From NCBI RefSeq assembly GCF_003332275.1, contig NZ_QOVA01000013.1, positions 1 to 64,000 on the forward strand: 64,000 nt of DNA. The letters are read 5' to 3'. Positions 8,690-17,756 of this stretch are shown in pieces. Each line of letters starts with the position of its first letter. The first letter of the stretch is position 1. Both the position numbers and the translations under genes were made by a program. The notes under the pieces were generated by a model. That model saw only the letters and a list, made by a program, of their open reading frames with translations. It was not told the DNA's origin and did not search any database. The stretch comes from Edaphovirga cremea (lineage in GTDB: Bacteria > Pseudomonadota > Gammaproteobacteria > Enterobacterales > Enterobacteriaceae).

Positions 8690-9442
8690 ATGTTAGGGAA
8701 GATCTTAGCCGTTGCGGCCATTTCTTTATCATTGCTTTGGGGGCAAGTCGCACAAGCAGGGGTGATAATAAACAACACTCGCGTCGTTTATTTGGAAAAT
8801 AATGGTGAAGCAATAGTGCAATTGCGAAATATGGGGAAAAATCCTATTCTTATCCAATCCTGGATCGACGATGGGGATGTCAATTCCAAACCCAACACCA
8901 GCCATGTACCTTTCAATTTAACCCCACCTTTAGCCCGTATTGATCCCGACAAAGGCCAATCCTTACGTATTCTGCGGATAGGGGGCGGCTTACGCACCGA
9001 TCGCGAATCACTTTTCTGGCTGAATGTGTTGGAAATACCGGCAAAAGCCACCAAACAGACCCAGGCTGGCGATAATATAATGCAGTTCTCGTTCCGTTCG
9101 AGAATAAAAATATTCTATCGGCCCAATGATTTATCGATGACGCCTTTGCAAGCCTATGAAAAACTAGAACTCCGGCTGGTAAAAGTGGCATCAGGTTATA
9201 AAGTTACGGTAAAAAATCCGTCGCCCTATTATATAACCTTCCGTAAGTTCGATATAAAAATGTCCAAAGACGCCCCTTTGCTTGGAGAAGTGGCAAAAGT
9301 CGATGACAAAATGGTTGCACCCAATGAGGAAAGATCGTTTCCCTTGCAAGGTGTAAAGTCTGCGCTACCTAAAGGTGCGCGTTTATTTTTCACCGTGGTT
9401 AATGATCACGGCGGAGAAACTCTTAATGAAAGGAATCTGTAG
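8690..9442 (+). CDS. Fimbrial periplasmic chaperone (PapD family), operon 1
   Basis: 250-aa PapD-like chaperone. A signal peptide ending in AQA is followed by two immunoglobulin-like domains. The first shows the family features NNTRVVYLENNGEAIVQLRN, PILIQSWID, PPLARIDP and the LFWLNVLEIPAK segment whose alternating residues complement pilin. The FRSRIKIFYRP strand leads into domain 2. It lies 67 bp after the pilin and its last codons overlap the usher start. Confidence 0.93.
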   Translation: MLGKILAVAAISLSLLWGQVAQAGVIINNTRVVYLENNGEAIVQLRNMGKNPILIQSWIDDGDVNSKPNTSHVPFNLTPPLARIDPDKGQSLRILRIGGGLRTDRESLFWLNVLEIPAKATKQTQAGDNIMQFSFRSRIKIFYRPNDLSMTPLQAYEKLELRLVKVASGYKVTVKNPSPYYITFRKFDIKMSKDAPLLGEVAKVDDKMVAPNEERSFPLQGVKSALPKGARLFFTVVNDHGGETLNERNL

Positions 9443-11990
9443 AGTTTCGGTTCATCATGGAGGGTACTTATCATTTATTCATCTGGCCTCCAGAGTGGGT
9501 GTCTCGTGCCTAACGCCGCTGGTCTTGGCATTGGGCCTGCCAGTACACGCAGAAGATGCTGCTGAAGTCGAATTCAATGAGGAGTTTTTGCGTTCGGCTG
9601 TCGATATCAGCCAGTTTTCCCATGGCAATCCGGTTGCTGCGGGCAGCCACAGAATCAATCTTTATCTCAATGAACGCTGGGTTGGCCGCAAGGATGTCAA
9701 TTTTACCCCAGCGCCAGAGAATCCCAACATTGTCCGGCCTTGTTATGATCTGGAATTGCTGCAGATATTTAATATTGCCCTCGATAAGCTGGATAAAGAC
9801 GTCATCGGTAAACTTCAGGCGGGGGAGCAATGTAGCGCGCTTGAAGAGTTGGTGCCCGGCGCAAAAGCCACCTTCGATAACGGAGAACAGCGGCTGGATG
9901 TTGTGGCACCGCAGATTATCCTGCAACGTCAGGCGCGGGGTTATGTCAGTCCCGCGCTTTGGGACAACGGCATAACCGCCGGAACGCTGCAATATGACTA
10001 CAATGCCTACCACTCTGAACAAACCGGAACACCTGCTCAAACCAGCCAATATCTCTCGTTGCGGGGCGGGTTCAATTGGGATGCGTGGCGATTGCGTTAT
10101 CGCTCGTCAGCGGATTGGGATAATAATTCTGGATTCAGTTACCACAGTAATGAAACCTACCTGGAGCGGAGCATTGTGCCGTGGCGCAGCAAGCTGGTCT
10201 TGGGGCAATCGACCACCGACGGGCAGGTTTTCAATAGCCTCGGCTTTCTCGGCGTGCAGTTGAGTTCTGATGACCGGATGTACACCGATTCCCAACGCGG
10301 TTTCGCGCCGGTTATCCAAGGAACCGCGAATACCAACGCGCGGGTGAGGGTGAGTCAGCGTGGCAACCAGATTTATGAGACCACCGTTTCGCCGGGTGCT
10401 TTTGTCATTGATGATTTGTACCCAACCGGAAGCGGCGGTGACCTGCTGGTCACGATCAGGGAAGCGGATGGCAGTGAACGCAGTTTCACTGTTACCTATG
10501 CGACGATCGCCGAGTTATTGCGCCCTGGCGTTACCCGCTTTTCGTTGATGGCCGGTAAATATCGCAATTCCGGAATTAATGATCAACCGGTAATCACTAT
10601 GGCGACACTGCGTCATGGAATTTCAAACCTGATTACCGGTTATACCGGAGTTATCGGCGCAGAGAATTATGCAGCGGTTTCCGCTGGTCTGGCCTTAAAT
10701 ACGGATTACGGTGCAATCTCCCTCGATATAACGCAGTCTCAGGCGAAATTCGACAATATGGACAATCAGCAGGGACAAAGCGTGCGTTTTACCTATGCGA
10801 AAATATTGCCTGTCATCAATACCAACGTGAGTTTGGCAAGTTATAGCTATTCCAGCTCGGGTTATTTTGAGGCCGACGAAGCTATCGCACTGCGCGATTA
10901 CAGTAATAGAAACAGTGATTGGGATATTTACAATAACCTGAAGCGTCGAAACCGATTGCAGGTGAATGCGACACAACAATTTGCGGAGGGTTTTGGTGCT
11001 TTATCCCTGAATATGAATACGCAGAATTACTGGAACCGGGGCGGGACGGATACGGAATATCAGTTCAGTTATAACAACTTCTATCAAAGAGTGAATTACG
11101 GGATCAATTTCGAACGTGTCCGTAACTTGCAGACGGATCGCTGGGATAACCGGGTGATGCTGACAGTATCCATCCCGCTGGGATCGAGCCGTAATTCCCC
11201 GCATCTGACCACTAGTTATACGCAGGACAGAGACCGGCAGGCTTTGCAGAACAGTGTTGGGGGGAGTTTTGGCGAGGCCTATCAATACAGTTACAATACC
11301 TTTATCAATGCCGAACATTATCAAGACAATGGCGCCAATACCAGTGGCGGACTGAGCGGTTCCTGGTCAGCGCCGTATGCGACGGTAGGCGGCAGCTACT
11401 CCAAAGGTGATGGCTACAGTCAATACGGTGCCAATATGTCAGGCGGGATCGTTGCCTACAGTGGTGGGGTGGTTCTTACCCCAATGCTGGGAGAAACCTC
11501 TGCGATTGTAGAAGCGGACAACGCCAAAGGTATCCGCGTCACTAATTACAGTGGCTTGCAACTGGACAGTCGTGGAAGGACAGTCGTGCCTTACCTGAGT
11601 CCTTTCCGGCAAAACTCGGTAGAGCTTGACCCCAAGGGTTTATCCAGTGACGTCGAGTTGAAATACACCACGCAATATATCGCACCAACGGCAGGTGCCG
11701 TGACCTTGCTGCGCTATGAGACGGAAACCGGCTATTCCCTGTTGACCAACGCGCGTGATGCCAAGGGAAACCCTTTACCCTTCGGCGCGACAGTGACTGA
11801 CGAGAAAAATAATAACGTCGGATACATTGCCCAGTCCGGGCAAGGGTTTTTGCGCGTCAAATCTGATAAAGGCCGATTGGATGTTAAATGGGGGGAAGGC
11901 GCAGACGAGAACTGCCAATTCAACTACCAATTACCTCAATCAACCAGTGATTCAACCGATTACCGTCGCGCAGATGTCGTGTGCAATTAA
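9426..11990 (+). CDS. Outer-membrane fimbrial usher (FimD/PapC family), operon 1
   Basis: 854-aa usher that forms the outer-membrane pore and orders subunit assembly. Visible parts are a signal peptide ending near HAED, an N-terminal chaperone-binding domain (VEFNEEFLRSAVDISQF, then a C-E-Q-C-S disulfide region), the middle plug region (GVQLSSDDRMYTDSQRGFAPVIQGTA), the 24-strand barrel, and C-terminal domains ending in the family pattern C-Q-F-N-Y-Q-L plus a final cysteine. I chose the ATG at 9426 because GGAG (9412-9415) precedes it. It overlaps the chaperone gene by 17 bp, typical of coupled translation. Confidence 0.93.
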   Translation: MKGICRVSVHHGGYLSFIHLASRVGVSCLTPLVLALGLPVHAEDAAEVEFNEEFLRSAVDISQFSHGNPVAAGSHRINLYLNERWVGRKDVNFTPAPENPNIVRPCYDLELLQIFNIALDKLDKDVIGKLQAGEQCSALEELVPGAKATFDNGEQRLDVVAPQIILQRQARGYVSPALWDNGITAGTLQYDYNAYHSEQTGTPAQTSQYLSLRGGFNWDAWRLRYRSSADWDNNSGFSYHSNETYLERSIVPWRSKLVLGQSTTDGQVFNSLGFLGVQLSSDDRMYTDSQRGFAPVIQGTANTNARVRVSQRGNQIYETTVSPGAFVIDDLYPTGSGGDLLVTIREADGSERSFTVTYATIAELLRPGVTRFSLMAGKYRNSGINDQPVITMATLRHGISNLITGYTGVIGAENYAAVSAGLALNTDYGAISLDITQSQAKFDNMDNQQGQSVRFTYAKILPVINTNVSLASYSYSSSGYFEADEAIALRDYSNRNSDWDIYNNLKRRNRLQVNATQQFAEGFGALSLNMNTQNYWNRGGTDTEYQFSYNNFYQRVNYGINFERVRNLQTDRWDNRVMLTVSIPLGSSRNSPHLTTSYTQDRDRQALQNSVGGSFGEAYQYSYNTFINAEHYQDNGANTSGGLSGSWSAPYATVGGSYSKGDGYSQYGANMSGGIVAYSGGVVLTPMLGETSAIVEADNAKGIRVTNYSGLQLDSRGRTVVPYLSPFRQNSVELDPKGLSSDVELKYTTQYIAPTAGAVTLLRYETETGYSLLTNARDAKGNPLPFGATVTDEKNNNVGYIAQSGQGFLRVKSDKGRLDVKWGEGADENCQFNYQLPQSTSDSTDYRRADVVCN

Positions 11991-12004
11991 GCAAGGAGGA
12001 GGGA

Positions 12005-13102
12005 ATGGACACAGGAAATCAACGCTATTTATGCCTGGGCGCTGTCGTGTTACTTATTTTCAGCCATGCAACAACAGCCAGTGCGGAAGGAACTTGGGTT
12101 AATTGCTCAAGTGAAAACAATATCAATTTTCAATATTTTAATAGTTCAACAATCGAGGTAGGGAAGAACACCGAGATAGGTGATGTGTTAGGCGGTTGGC
12201 TGACCTCAACCAACAACCAGTCCTGGGCTTGCACGCCAGGGAATTGGGACGGAGTAAGGATCGCGACCCAGGGTTACACTTCCCATACCCAATATGGAAC
12301 GATGCAGATAGATGGCGGTGCCTACACGATATACGACACGAATTTAAAAACGGGACTGGGTTATATCGTCCGGTGGCGTTTCTCTTTTAATGGGCAAGTC
12401 AGCGACTGGCAACCACTGACTATCGCACCGGGCGGACAACAGATTCATTCCGAGTCATTTGCTGTTCCCAATGCGGATGGTGGCCAGTCGATAAATTTGG
12501 GTACGGACGTACAGTTGCGTTTTGTCAAAACCGCTGACGATCTGACCGCCGGAAGCGTTCCTACATTTCACCCGATATATATGGAGCATTACCAGACGTA
12601 CAACGGCGGAAGTTTTGCAGGTCTCAACGCACCTATGGTTGCACAATTTCAACCGGGGTCGAACATATCCAATCTGGAGGGTACCTGCACAACGCCTGAT
12701 GTAATCGTGAATTTGCCCACTGCCTTGATCGGCGATTTCAGGGGCGTGGGGACAACCACTGCACGCACAGGATTCGACCTCGCATTCAATCAATGTCCTA
12801 CGGGGTTGGTCAGTATTGGTTACAGTTTTGCAGCGACAACCAGTGTGGTGGATTCAACGAATGGTGTGGTTGCCATGAATTCATCGTCGACCGCCACGGG
12901 CGTGGGGGTTCAATTGCTTGATGGCAATATGGCACCGATTGTTTTCAACACCAGGTATCCCCTGGCGGTGTATGATCCCTCGCTGCCCAAAGCCAATAGT
13001 AATTACCGGGTGCCGATGACGGCGGGGTTGTATCAGACGGGGGGGCAGGTTACTTCGGGGACAGTGAGTTCTGCGGTTACTTTTACTTTGAATTATAAAT
13101 AA
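12005..13102 (+). CDS. Fimbrial tip adhesin, operon 1
   Basis: 365-aa two-domain fimbrial tip protein. The signal peptide ends at ASA. The N-terminal part (about residues 25-210) would be the receptor-binding domain, with the W-x-C-x-P-G-N-W motif seen in many lectin-type adhesins. The C-terminal pilin domain begins near CTTPDVIVNLP and ends with AVTFTLNYK. The start at 12005 follows a very strong AAGGAGGAGGG site 14 bp after the usher stop. A rearranged relative lies at 14076-14395. The ligand cannot be told from sequence. Confidence 0.87.
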   Translation: MDTGNQRYLCLGAVVLLIFSHATTASAEGTWVNCSSENNINFQYFNSSTIEVGKNTEIGDVLGGWLTSTNNQSWACTPGNWDGVRIATQGYTSHTQYGTMQIDGGAYTIYDTNLKTGLGYIVRWRFSFNGQVSDWQPLTIAPGGQQIHSESFAVPNADGGQSINLGTDVQLRFVKTADDLTAGSVPTFHPIYMEHYQTYNGGSFAGLNAPMVAQFQPGSNISNLEGTCTTPDVIVNLPTALIGDFRGVGTTTARTGFDLAFNQCPTGLVSIGYSFAATTSVVDSTNGVVAMNSSSTATGVGVQLLDGNMAPIVFNTRYPLAVYDPSLPKANSNYRVPMTAGLYQTGGQVTSGTVSSAVTFTLNYK

Positions 13103-13179
13103 ATTTTTTTTGAGATGAACTCTAGTTCTAACTCTAACGTTAACGTCAAAAGAGGGTTTTATTGGTTGGAGGCTTTGGC

Positions 13180-13965
13180 TTGATTTTCTTTAAAAATAGG
13201 CTTGGAGTAGGTTTCGGTTGATATAAATGTATTTTTCTACTTGAGCCTCGAAGCCTCAACCGACAAAGGGCCGCCAGTCGCCGCGGCCCTTTGAACCCGG
13301 GCTTTTTCGCTACACTTCTCGCCGGCTGCGCCGGTCCCTTCCCTCATCTCTCCGGCGGACGGGTCGGCTTTAGCCCACATCCATGTGGGCGGACGCCTCT
13401 CACCGCCATCCTGGCGGTTCGCCCCTGCCTGCGTTCTTCGCTCAGCGAGTCATGACGCTCTGGGAAGGTCAACGGAAACAGCAACGTCAACGGAAACAGA
13501 AACGTCAAAAAATAAGATAACGGATGAGTTGATAATTTCTGTATGAAATCTTGATATTTTGTTTCTTTGTTTCTTTGTTTCTTTGTTTCTTTGTTTCTTT
13601 GTTTCTTTGTTTCTTTGTTTCTTTAGATTTTGAACTACCCCGAGCATCATGAATTGCTGAGGGCGGAATGTAGGCAGGGATGAGCCGCCAGGACTGCGGC
13701 GAAAGGCGTCCGGCTACAGGGACTGTAGCCTAAAGCCGACCCGTCCGCCGCAATGACAACCGAGGGAACCCGCAACGCGGGCAATTCGTGCTGCGTGAAG
13801 CGCGGATGCAAGGGGCGCGCTTTCGCCCCTTGCTTGATTGCCGATTTTCATACTAAAAGATCAACAGCATAGCGAAAGCAATCAACCAACAAAGCTATCT
13901 TTTGACGTTCAAGAACATCAATCTGATATCAACCGAAACCTGCCCCGAGCCTGCTTTAAAACCAA
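13180..13965. repeat. Large imperfect inverted repeat (intergenic element)
   Basis: The left arm (about 13180-13450) and the right arm (about 13660-13965) are diverged inverted copies of each other. Matching blocks include GGCGGACGGGTCGGCTTTAG in the left arm, found inverted in the right arm, the adjoining CGGACGCC, the CCTGGCGG block and the outer GTAGGTTTCGGTTGATAT / CAGGTTTCGGTTGATAT block. Each arm has a strong GC hairpin at an equivalent place: AAAGGGCCGC/GCGGCCCTTT (13265-13292) and GCAAGGGGCG/CGCCCCTTGC (13808-13833). The outer part of the right arm recurs at 123-252. No transposase is present. I read it as two copies of an intergenic repeat family in inverted orientation. Confidence 0.75.
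13561..13624 (+). repeat. Octanucleotide microsatellite, eight perfect GTTTCTTT copies
   Basis: Exactly eight uninterrupted copies of the 8-bp unit GTTTCTTT (64 bp) lie in the spacer of the inverted repeat. Such tracts change copy number by slipped-strand mispairing. Because the unit is not a multiple of three it would shift a reading frame, but no real gene covers it, so any effect would be on spacing. A short Lys/Gln/Arg-rich reading frame on the other strand is only a by-product of the repeat. Confidence 0.95.
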
Positions 13966-14075
13966 CAAATTCCCCACCAACTCCTCTCTATTCTATATTA
14001 ATTAAAAAAACATTTTTAAAATTAAAATAAGGAAAGGTAATCATTTATAGTTATATTTCAGCAAAATAATGTGTT

Positions 14076-14395
14076 AGCAAACCCCTGGCTTGGAGCTGCG
14101 TCCCGCGCGGTAATTATACTGGCCCGACACTCACGACCCAAGGCTATCCGCCCTATACCGTGTATGGAACGAAGCAGGATCGATGGCGGGAGGGGTTGGG
14201 GTGCAATTACTCGACAAGAAGATGGATCCGATCACGTTCGGTACCCAATATATATTAGATACTTATGATCCTTCATTGCCAAAAGCCAATAGCAACTACA
14301 AAGTACCGTTAACGGCGGGATTGTACCAAACGCAAGCGCGCGTCACCTCAGGGAACGTGAACACGGCAGTCACCTTTACGATGAGCTACAAATAA
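14076..14395 (+). pseudogene. Remnant of a second fimbrial adhesin gene
   Basis: Translated in two frames, this matches two separated parts of the adhesin at 12005-13102. Bases 14076-14170 encode a piece like its N-domain (W-S-C-V-P-R-G-N-Y, then TTQGYPPYTVYGTKQ). From about 14183 the match jumps to the last 65 residues (GVGVQLLD, YDPSLPKANSNYKVP, AVTFTMSYK). Some 190 codons in between are missing, and there is a one-base frameshift before the junction. No start codon or signal peptide is left. The C-terminal part alone is open as a 70-codon frame from 14183 but would lack export signals. Confidence 0.85.
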
Positions 14396-14402
14396 CGTCA
14401 AT

Positions 14403-15194
14403 ATGACAACCTTTACTTCGATGATGTTCAGGGCAATGCGGGTATTACAGAGGGCAACTATGGTTGCCCTTGTTGCTTTTCCCTTATGGGGATCGCCAAC
14501 GGCAGACGCGGCGATCTATTTGGGTTCAACACGGTTGATTATGGATGGCAAAGACAAAGATGCCACCATCAAGGTGGTCAATGACGGGGAAGGGCCTGTT
14601 TTGCTGCAAGTGTGGATTGACACGGGTGACAGCGAAGCCTCACCCGAAAAGATTTCCACCCCCTTCACGGTAGCCACGCCGATTCTGCGCCTTGAGAGTA
14701 AACGTTCGCAACGCTTACGGGTACTTTATACCGGCAGCGATGCACTGGTTCCCAGCGATCGTGAGTCCGCATTTTGGCTCAATGTGTTGGAAGTTCCGCC
14801 AAAAGCGAAAGATTTTGCGACAACAAACCATATGCAAATGGCCTTCCGAACCCGCATTAAACTCTTCTACCGACCGCAGTCGTTACCGACAATCAGCGCA
14901 ACACCACACGATCAATTGCGTTTTAGCGCAGCCAGCGAACGTGGCGATTTGATATTGAGCGTCACCAACCCCACACCTATTCACCAGACGCTGTTGCAAC
15001 TCAGCGTAGGCAAAGATAAAAATCACCCCATTGCGACCACAATACCGGATGACGGAATGCTCAAACCTTTCGGCAGCGATCGGTTCATTCTGGGCAATGT
15101 AAAAGGCTCGTTTGATCCCGGCATGAAAATATTCTTTTCGGTCATCGATGACTTCGGTACGGTTATTGACAGCGAACAACCCTTGACGCGTTAG
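14403..15194 (+). CDS. Fimbrial periplasmic chaperone (PapD family), orphan
   Basis: 263-aa PapD-type chaperone with a long N-terminal leader and signal peptide ending around ADA. The two-domain pattern is complete (IYLGSTRLIMDG, VLLQVWIDTGD, AFWLNVLEVPPKAK, FRTRIKLFYRP, FFSVIDDFG). It stands 7 bp after the adhesin remnant with no pilin or usher next to it, so it looks like a survivor of a decayed operon. It may still serve one of the flanking systems. It is clearly different from the chaperones at 8690 and 16966, so it is not a recent duplicate. Confidence 0.9.
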   Translation: MTTFTSMMFRAMRVLQRATMVALVAFPLWGSPTADAAIYLGSTRLIMDGKDKDATIKVVNDGEGPVLLQVWIDTGDSEASPEKISTPFTVATPILRLESKRSQRLRVLYTGSDALVPSDRESAFWLNVLEVPPKAKDFATTNHMQMAFRTRIKLFYRPQSLPTISATPHDQLRFSAASERGDLILSVTNPTPIHQTLLQLSVGKDKNHPIATTIPDDGMLKPFGSDRFILGNVKGSFDPGMKIFFSVIDDFGTVIDSEQPLTR

Positions 15195-15811
15195 GGGGCT
15201 TTGATCGGCTAATGTCATTTCAGTAACCCCTTCAGATAACGCACTTCTGTATGTCCACACTGTTTTTTCCCTTCAACATGATGCCTTCACCTGAAGTCTT
15301 TCTTCAGGTGAAGGTTCGATTTCTAATTCGAATTTTTATACGTAATGTGTTCACAGCAACGAAGACAGGAAGGAAAAAATGAAAGAGAAATAGCAGGACT
15401 TGCAGACACTCTTAAACTAAAAGATGGCACTTTAGTGTCGGAAATCGTACTCGTATAATCGTTTTATTTTTTTATGTGTGATTTGCGAGTGGTCCATTAA
15501 AAATGGAGTGGTGTTTTATGCTACCAATAAATTAAATTTGGTTTTTTATGTTCATGCTTGTCCGCGATGATAGTTCTAAAATTATGTTCTTCAGGCAGTT
15601 ATATTTCAGATGTAAATCCTGCGATCAGGCTGAATTTAATGTAGAACATATACATTTAAACAATTAATTAACATATTAAATACGTCAAGATAGCTTGTTG
15701 TATTAAAGATAGCATCCACTAGAATATCAAACTATAAAAGTGAGGACTGTTTGACCCGCAACGGCATAATGGATGCATGTTTAAGTCCCGTTTTATTAAA
15801 AGGATTTTATA
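15195..15811. other. AT-rich intergenic region upstream of the third fimbrial locus
   Basis: About 620 bp without a supported gene. It has a perfect hairpin near its start (15284-15314) and is otherwise AT-rich up to the winged-helix regulator. Promoters for the regulator are expected in the last 150 bp, but I cannot fix a -35/-10 pair. Confidence 0.5.
15284..15314 (+). terminator. Hairpin downstream of the orphan chaperone
   Basis: Perfect 13-bp stem CCTTCACCTGAAG/CTTCAGGTGAAGG (15284-15296 and 15302-15314) with a 5-base loop, 90 bp after the chaperone stop. The following bases are only moderately T-rich (TTCGATTTCT), so it may be a terminator or simply a strong 3' hairpin. Confidence 0.75.
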
Positions 15812-16195
15812 ATGAATAACCTGGAAGAATTCGGCTTTCTCATTGGCGATGACGTTTGCGTTAATGTTAAACAAAGAACCATAGTAAGAATATCTCTGGA
15901 TTCAAGCGTAAAAAACTACACTTTCAGCGCTGCAATGCTCACTGATACTTCAATGAATCTGTTGGTTTATTTATTGAAGAATGCCAATGACAATCTCGTG
16001 ACCAAGGAAGAGTTACTGCAAAATATTTGGGATGCTCATAATCTTCGTTCCTCTAACCAGCGTTTATGGCAGGTAATTAAAGAGCTGAAAGCCAAGTTGG
16101 CTGTTATCGCTGTACCTGATGAGTTTCTTAATACGAGTCGCGGCCAAGGGTATATTATCCCCCGGCAACAAATAAGAACATTATACTTTGGTTAA
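15812..16195 (+). CDS. Winged-helix (OmpR/CadC-type) transcriptional regulator
   Basis: 127-aa protein that is little more than one Trans_reg_C winged-helix domain (about residues 35-115: VTKEELLQNIWD, SSNQRLWQVIKELKAKL, INTSRGQGY-like end). It has no receiver domain and no transmembrane segment, unlike OmpR or CadC/ToxR themselves. It stands 167 bp upstream of a pilin gene in the same direction, so it is the natural candidate to regulate that fimbrial operon. Start: ATG at 15812 after AAAAGGATTT. Confidence 0.8.
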   Translation: MNNLEEFGFLIGDDVCVNVKQRTIVRISLDSSVKNYTFSAAMLTDTSMNLLVYLLKNANDNLVTKEELLQNIWDAHNLRSSNQRLWQVIKELKAKLAVIAVPDEFLNTSRGQGYIIPRQQIRTLYFG

Positions 16196-16362
16196 CCGGT
16201 ATTTTTGCAAAAATCCCACTGTCATTAATTAATTTAATCTCTGCAATTAACGTTGTAGGGGGAATCACATTTCCAATATGGAAGAGCCGTATTGGGATGA
16301 AAAGAGTAAATGGATATTTACTTATTTAATCAAGCGTCAATCCAATATAAAGGATGTATATC

Positions 16363-16905
16363 ATGAACAAATTAGCCATCGCCGCTTCTCTCGCAACAAT
16401 TTTTGGCGCTGCTCATATGGCAAATGCAGCATCAACTGGCACGATCACTTTCGAGGGTGAATTGACTGCCACGACTTGTAAAGTCACCATTGACGGCACT
16501 GATGCTGATGCCACCATTGTTTTGCCCACGGTGGGCATCAACTCTCTGGCCGCTGCGGGCGAAGTCACCGGGCGTACCGGTTTCAACATGGCATTAAGTG
16601 ACTGTGCGGGGACACTGACAACGGCTTCTGCTTTCTTTGAGGGCGGTTACAACGTTGATGCTGTCACGGGTCGTTTGAAAAATATGACCGGGGATGCAAC
16701 TAACGTTAGTCTGCAACTGCTCGACTCCTCCAATTCAGATGCCGTCATCAAAGCGGGTGATACCAGCCAGGTAGTGGGTACCACCTATGTTGATGTTTCA
16801 ACCGGCAGTGCCAACCTGCCTTACTCTGTACAGTACTATGCCGAAGATGCAACAACGGCAGGTACTGTGGTCAGTAATGTGACGTATTCCCTGCAATATA
16901 AATAA
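16363..16905 (+). CDS. Fimbrial major subunit (FimA/type 1 pilin family), operon 2
   Basis: 180-aa pilin with a signal peptide cut after ANA (residue 22), the cysteine pair (TTCKVTI and SDCAGTL) and C-terminal SVQYYAEDATTAG...VTYSLQYK, typical of type 1 pilins. I prefer the ATG at 16363 to the one at 16354 because AAAGGA lies 8 bases before it. It is related to the pilin at 8068 but clearly diverged. First gene of a pilin-chaperone-usher-adhesin operon. Confidence 0.9.
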   Translation: MNKLAIAASLATIFGAAHMANAASTGTITFEGELTATTCKVTIDGTDADATIVLPTVGINSLAAAGEVTGRTGFNMALSDCAGTLTTASAFFEGGYNVDAVTGRLKNMTGDATNVSLQLLDSSNSDAVIKAGDTSQVVGTTYVDVSTGSANLPYSVQYYAEDATTAGTVVSNVTYSLQYK

Positions 16906-16913
16906 GCTTTTTA

Positions 16914-16931
16914 AGGGGGAGTAATCCCCCT
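16914..16931 (+). terminator. Intra-operon hairpin after pilin gene 2
   Basis: Short perfect stem AGGGGGA/TCCCCCT (16914-16920 and 16925-16931) with a GTAA loop and a T-rich tail ending in TTTCTTTCTATTTTTT. It has the same place and probable role as the hairpin after the first pilin gene: a partial terminator favouring pilin. Confidence 0.78.
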
Positions 16932-16965
16932 GTTATTTCTTTCTATTTTTTCAGGAGTGCTCACC

Positions 16966-17688
16966 ATGTTTTTTTCTTATTCTGCAAAAAGCAGTAGTTT
17001 ATTTTTACTGGGGGCGCTTCTTTGTTCTGTCAGTACACTTTCCGTTGCGAGCATTGTTATCAGCGGCACCCGGGTGATCTATCCGGCAGCACAAAAAGAA
17101 GTGACCGTAAAATTAAGTAACAAAGGTAGCGGGCCGGTACTTATCCAAAGCTGGATCGACAATGGCGATATTGATGCCCGGCCTGAAACCATCAAAACAC
17201 CGTTTATCCTGACGCCGCCCATCAATCGCCTCGATCCGGACAAATCGCAGACATTGCGCCTGAGTTACAACGGCGCCACGTTGCCTGCCAATAAAGAATC
17301 GGTCTTCTGGCTGAATGTACTTGAAATTCCGGCGAAAAAATCCGGCGCAGACGACAAGAACTTGCTGAATATGGCTTTCCGCTCACGGATCAAACTGTTT
17401 TTCCGGCCGGGCGGGTTGCAAGGCAACGCCAATGATGCAGCCAGTGCCCTGACGTGGAATACCACCGCACAGGGGTTGCGTGCGACAAACGCCACGCCGT
17501 ATTACGTCTCGCTGGTGCAGATCGGTCTGGCTGGCAACAGTCAAAAAGCCGGCGTTGAAGGGGAGATGATTGCTCCAATGTCGAGCCTCGAATTCAAATT
17601 ACCGGGGGCAGGCAGCAAGAACAAAATCAGTTATTCAGCCGTCAATGATTACGGGGCCATTACCACTCATGAAGCCACCGTCAAATAA
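16966..17688 (+). CDS. Fimbrial periplasmic chaperone (PapD family), operon 2
   Basis: 240-aa PapD-like chaperone. It shows a signal peptide, then IVISGTRVIYPAAQKEVTVKLSN, VLIQSWIDNGD, PPINRLDPDK, VFWLNVLEIPAK and FRSRIKLFFRP, and a second domain ending SAVNDYGA. The ATG at 16966 follows AGGAG at 8 bases and is preferred over the GTG at 16957. The usher follows 68 bp downstream. Confidence 0.92.
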   Translation: MFFSYSAKSSSLFLLGALLCSVSTLSVASIVISGTRVIYPAAQKEVTVKLSNKGSGPVLIQSWIDNGDIDARPETIKTPFILTPPINRLDPDKSQTLRLSYNGATLPANKESVFWLNVLEIPAKKSGADDKNLLNMAFRSRIKLFFRPGGLQGNANDAASALTWNTTAQGLRATNATPYYVSLVQIGLAGNSQKAGVEGEMIAPMSSLEFKLPGAGSKNKISYSAVNDYGAITTHEATVK

Positions 17689-17756
17689 ATAGACATAAAC
17701 GGATTTCCATTATTTTCCAGGGATGTCATCGCGAGCGCGGTGTAAAGGTTACTTCT

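Larger units (their letters stand above)
13103..14075. other. Non-coding repeat-rich region between fimbrial loci
   Basis: No gene is supported. The stretch is dominated by a large imperfect inverted repeat (13180-13965) enclosing short repeats and an 8-bp microsatellite. An AT-rich stretch (13965-14075) follows, leading into the adhesin remnant. Just before the microsatellite, short blocks of the type AACGTCAACGGAAACAG recur at 13468-13510. Confidence 0.6.

Noticed and set aside
13450-13650. 66-codon minus-strand frame rich in Lys, Gln and Arg
   Set aside because: Produced by reading the 8-bp microsatellite; three frames repeat without end, so this is not a gene.
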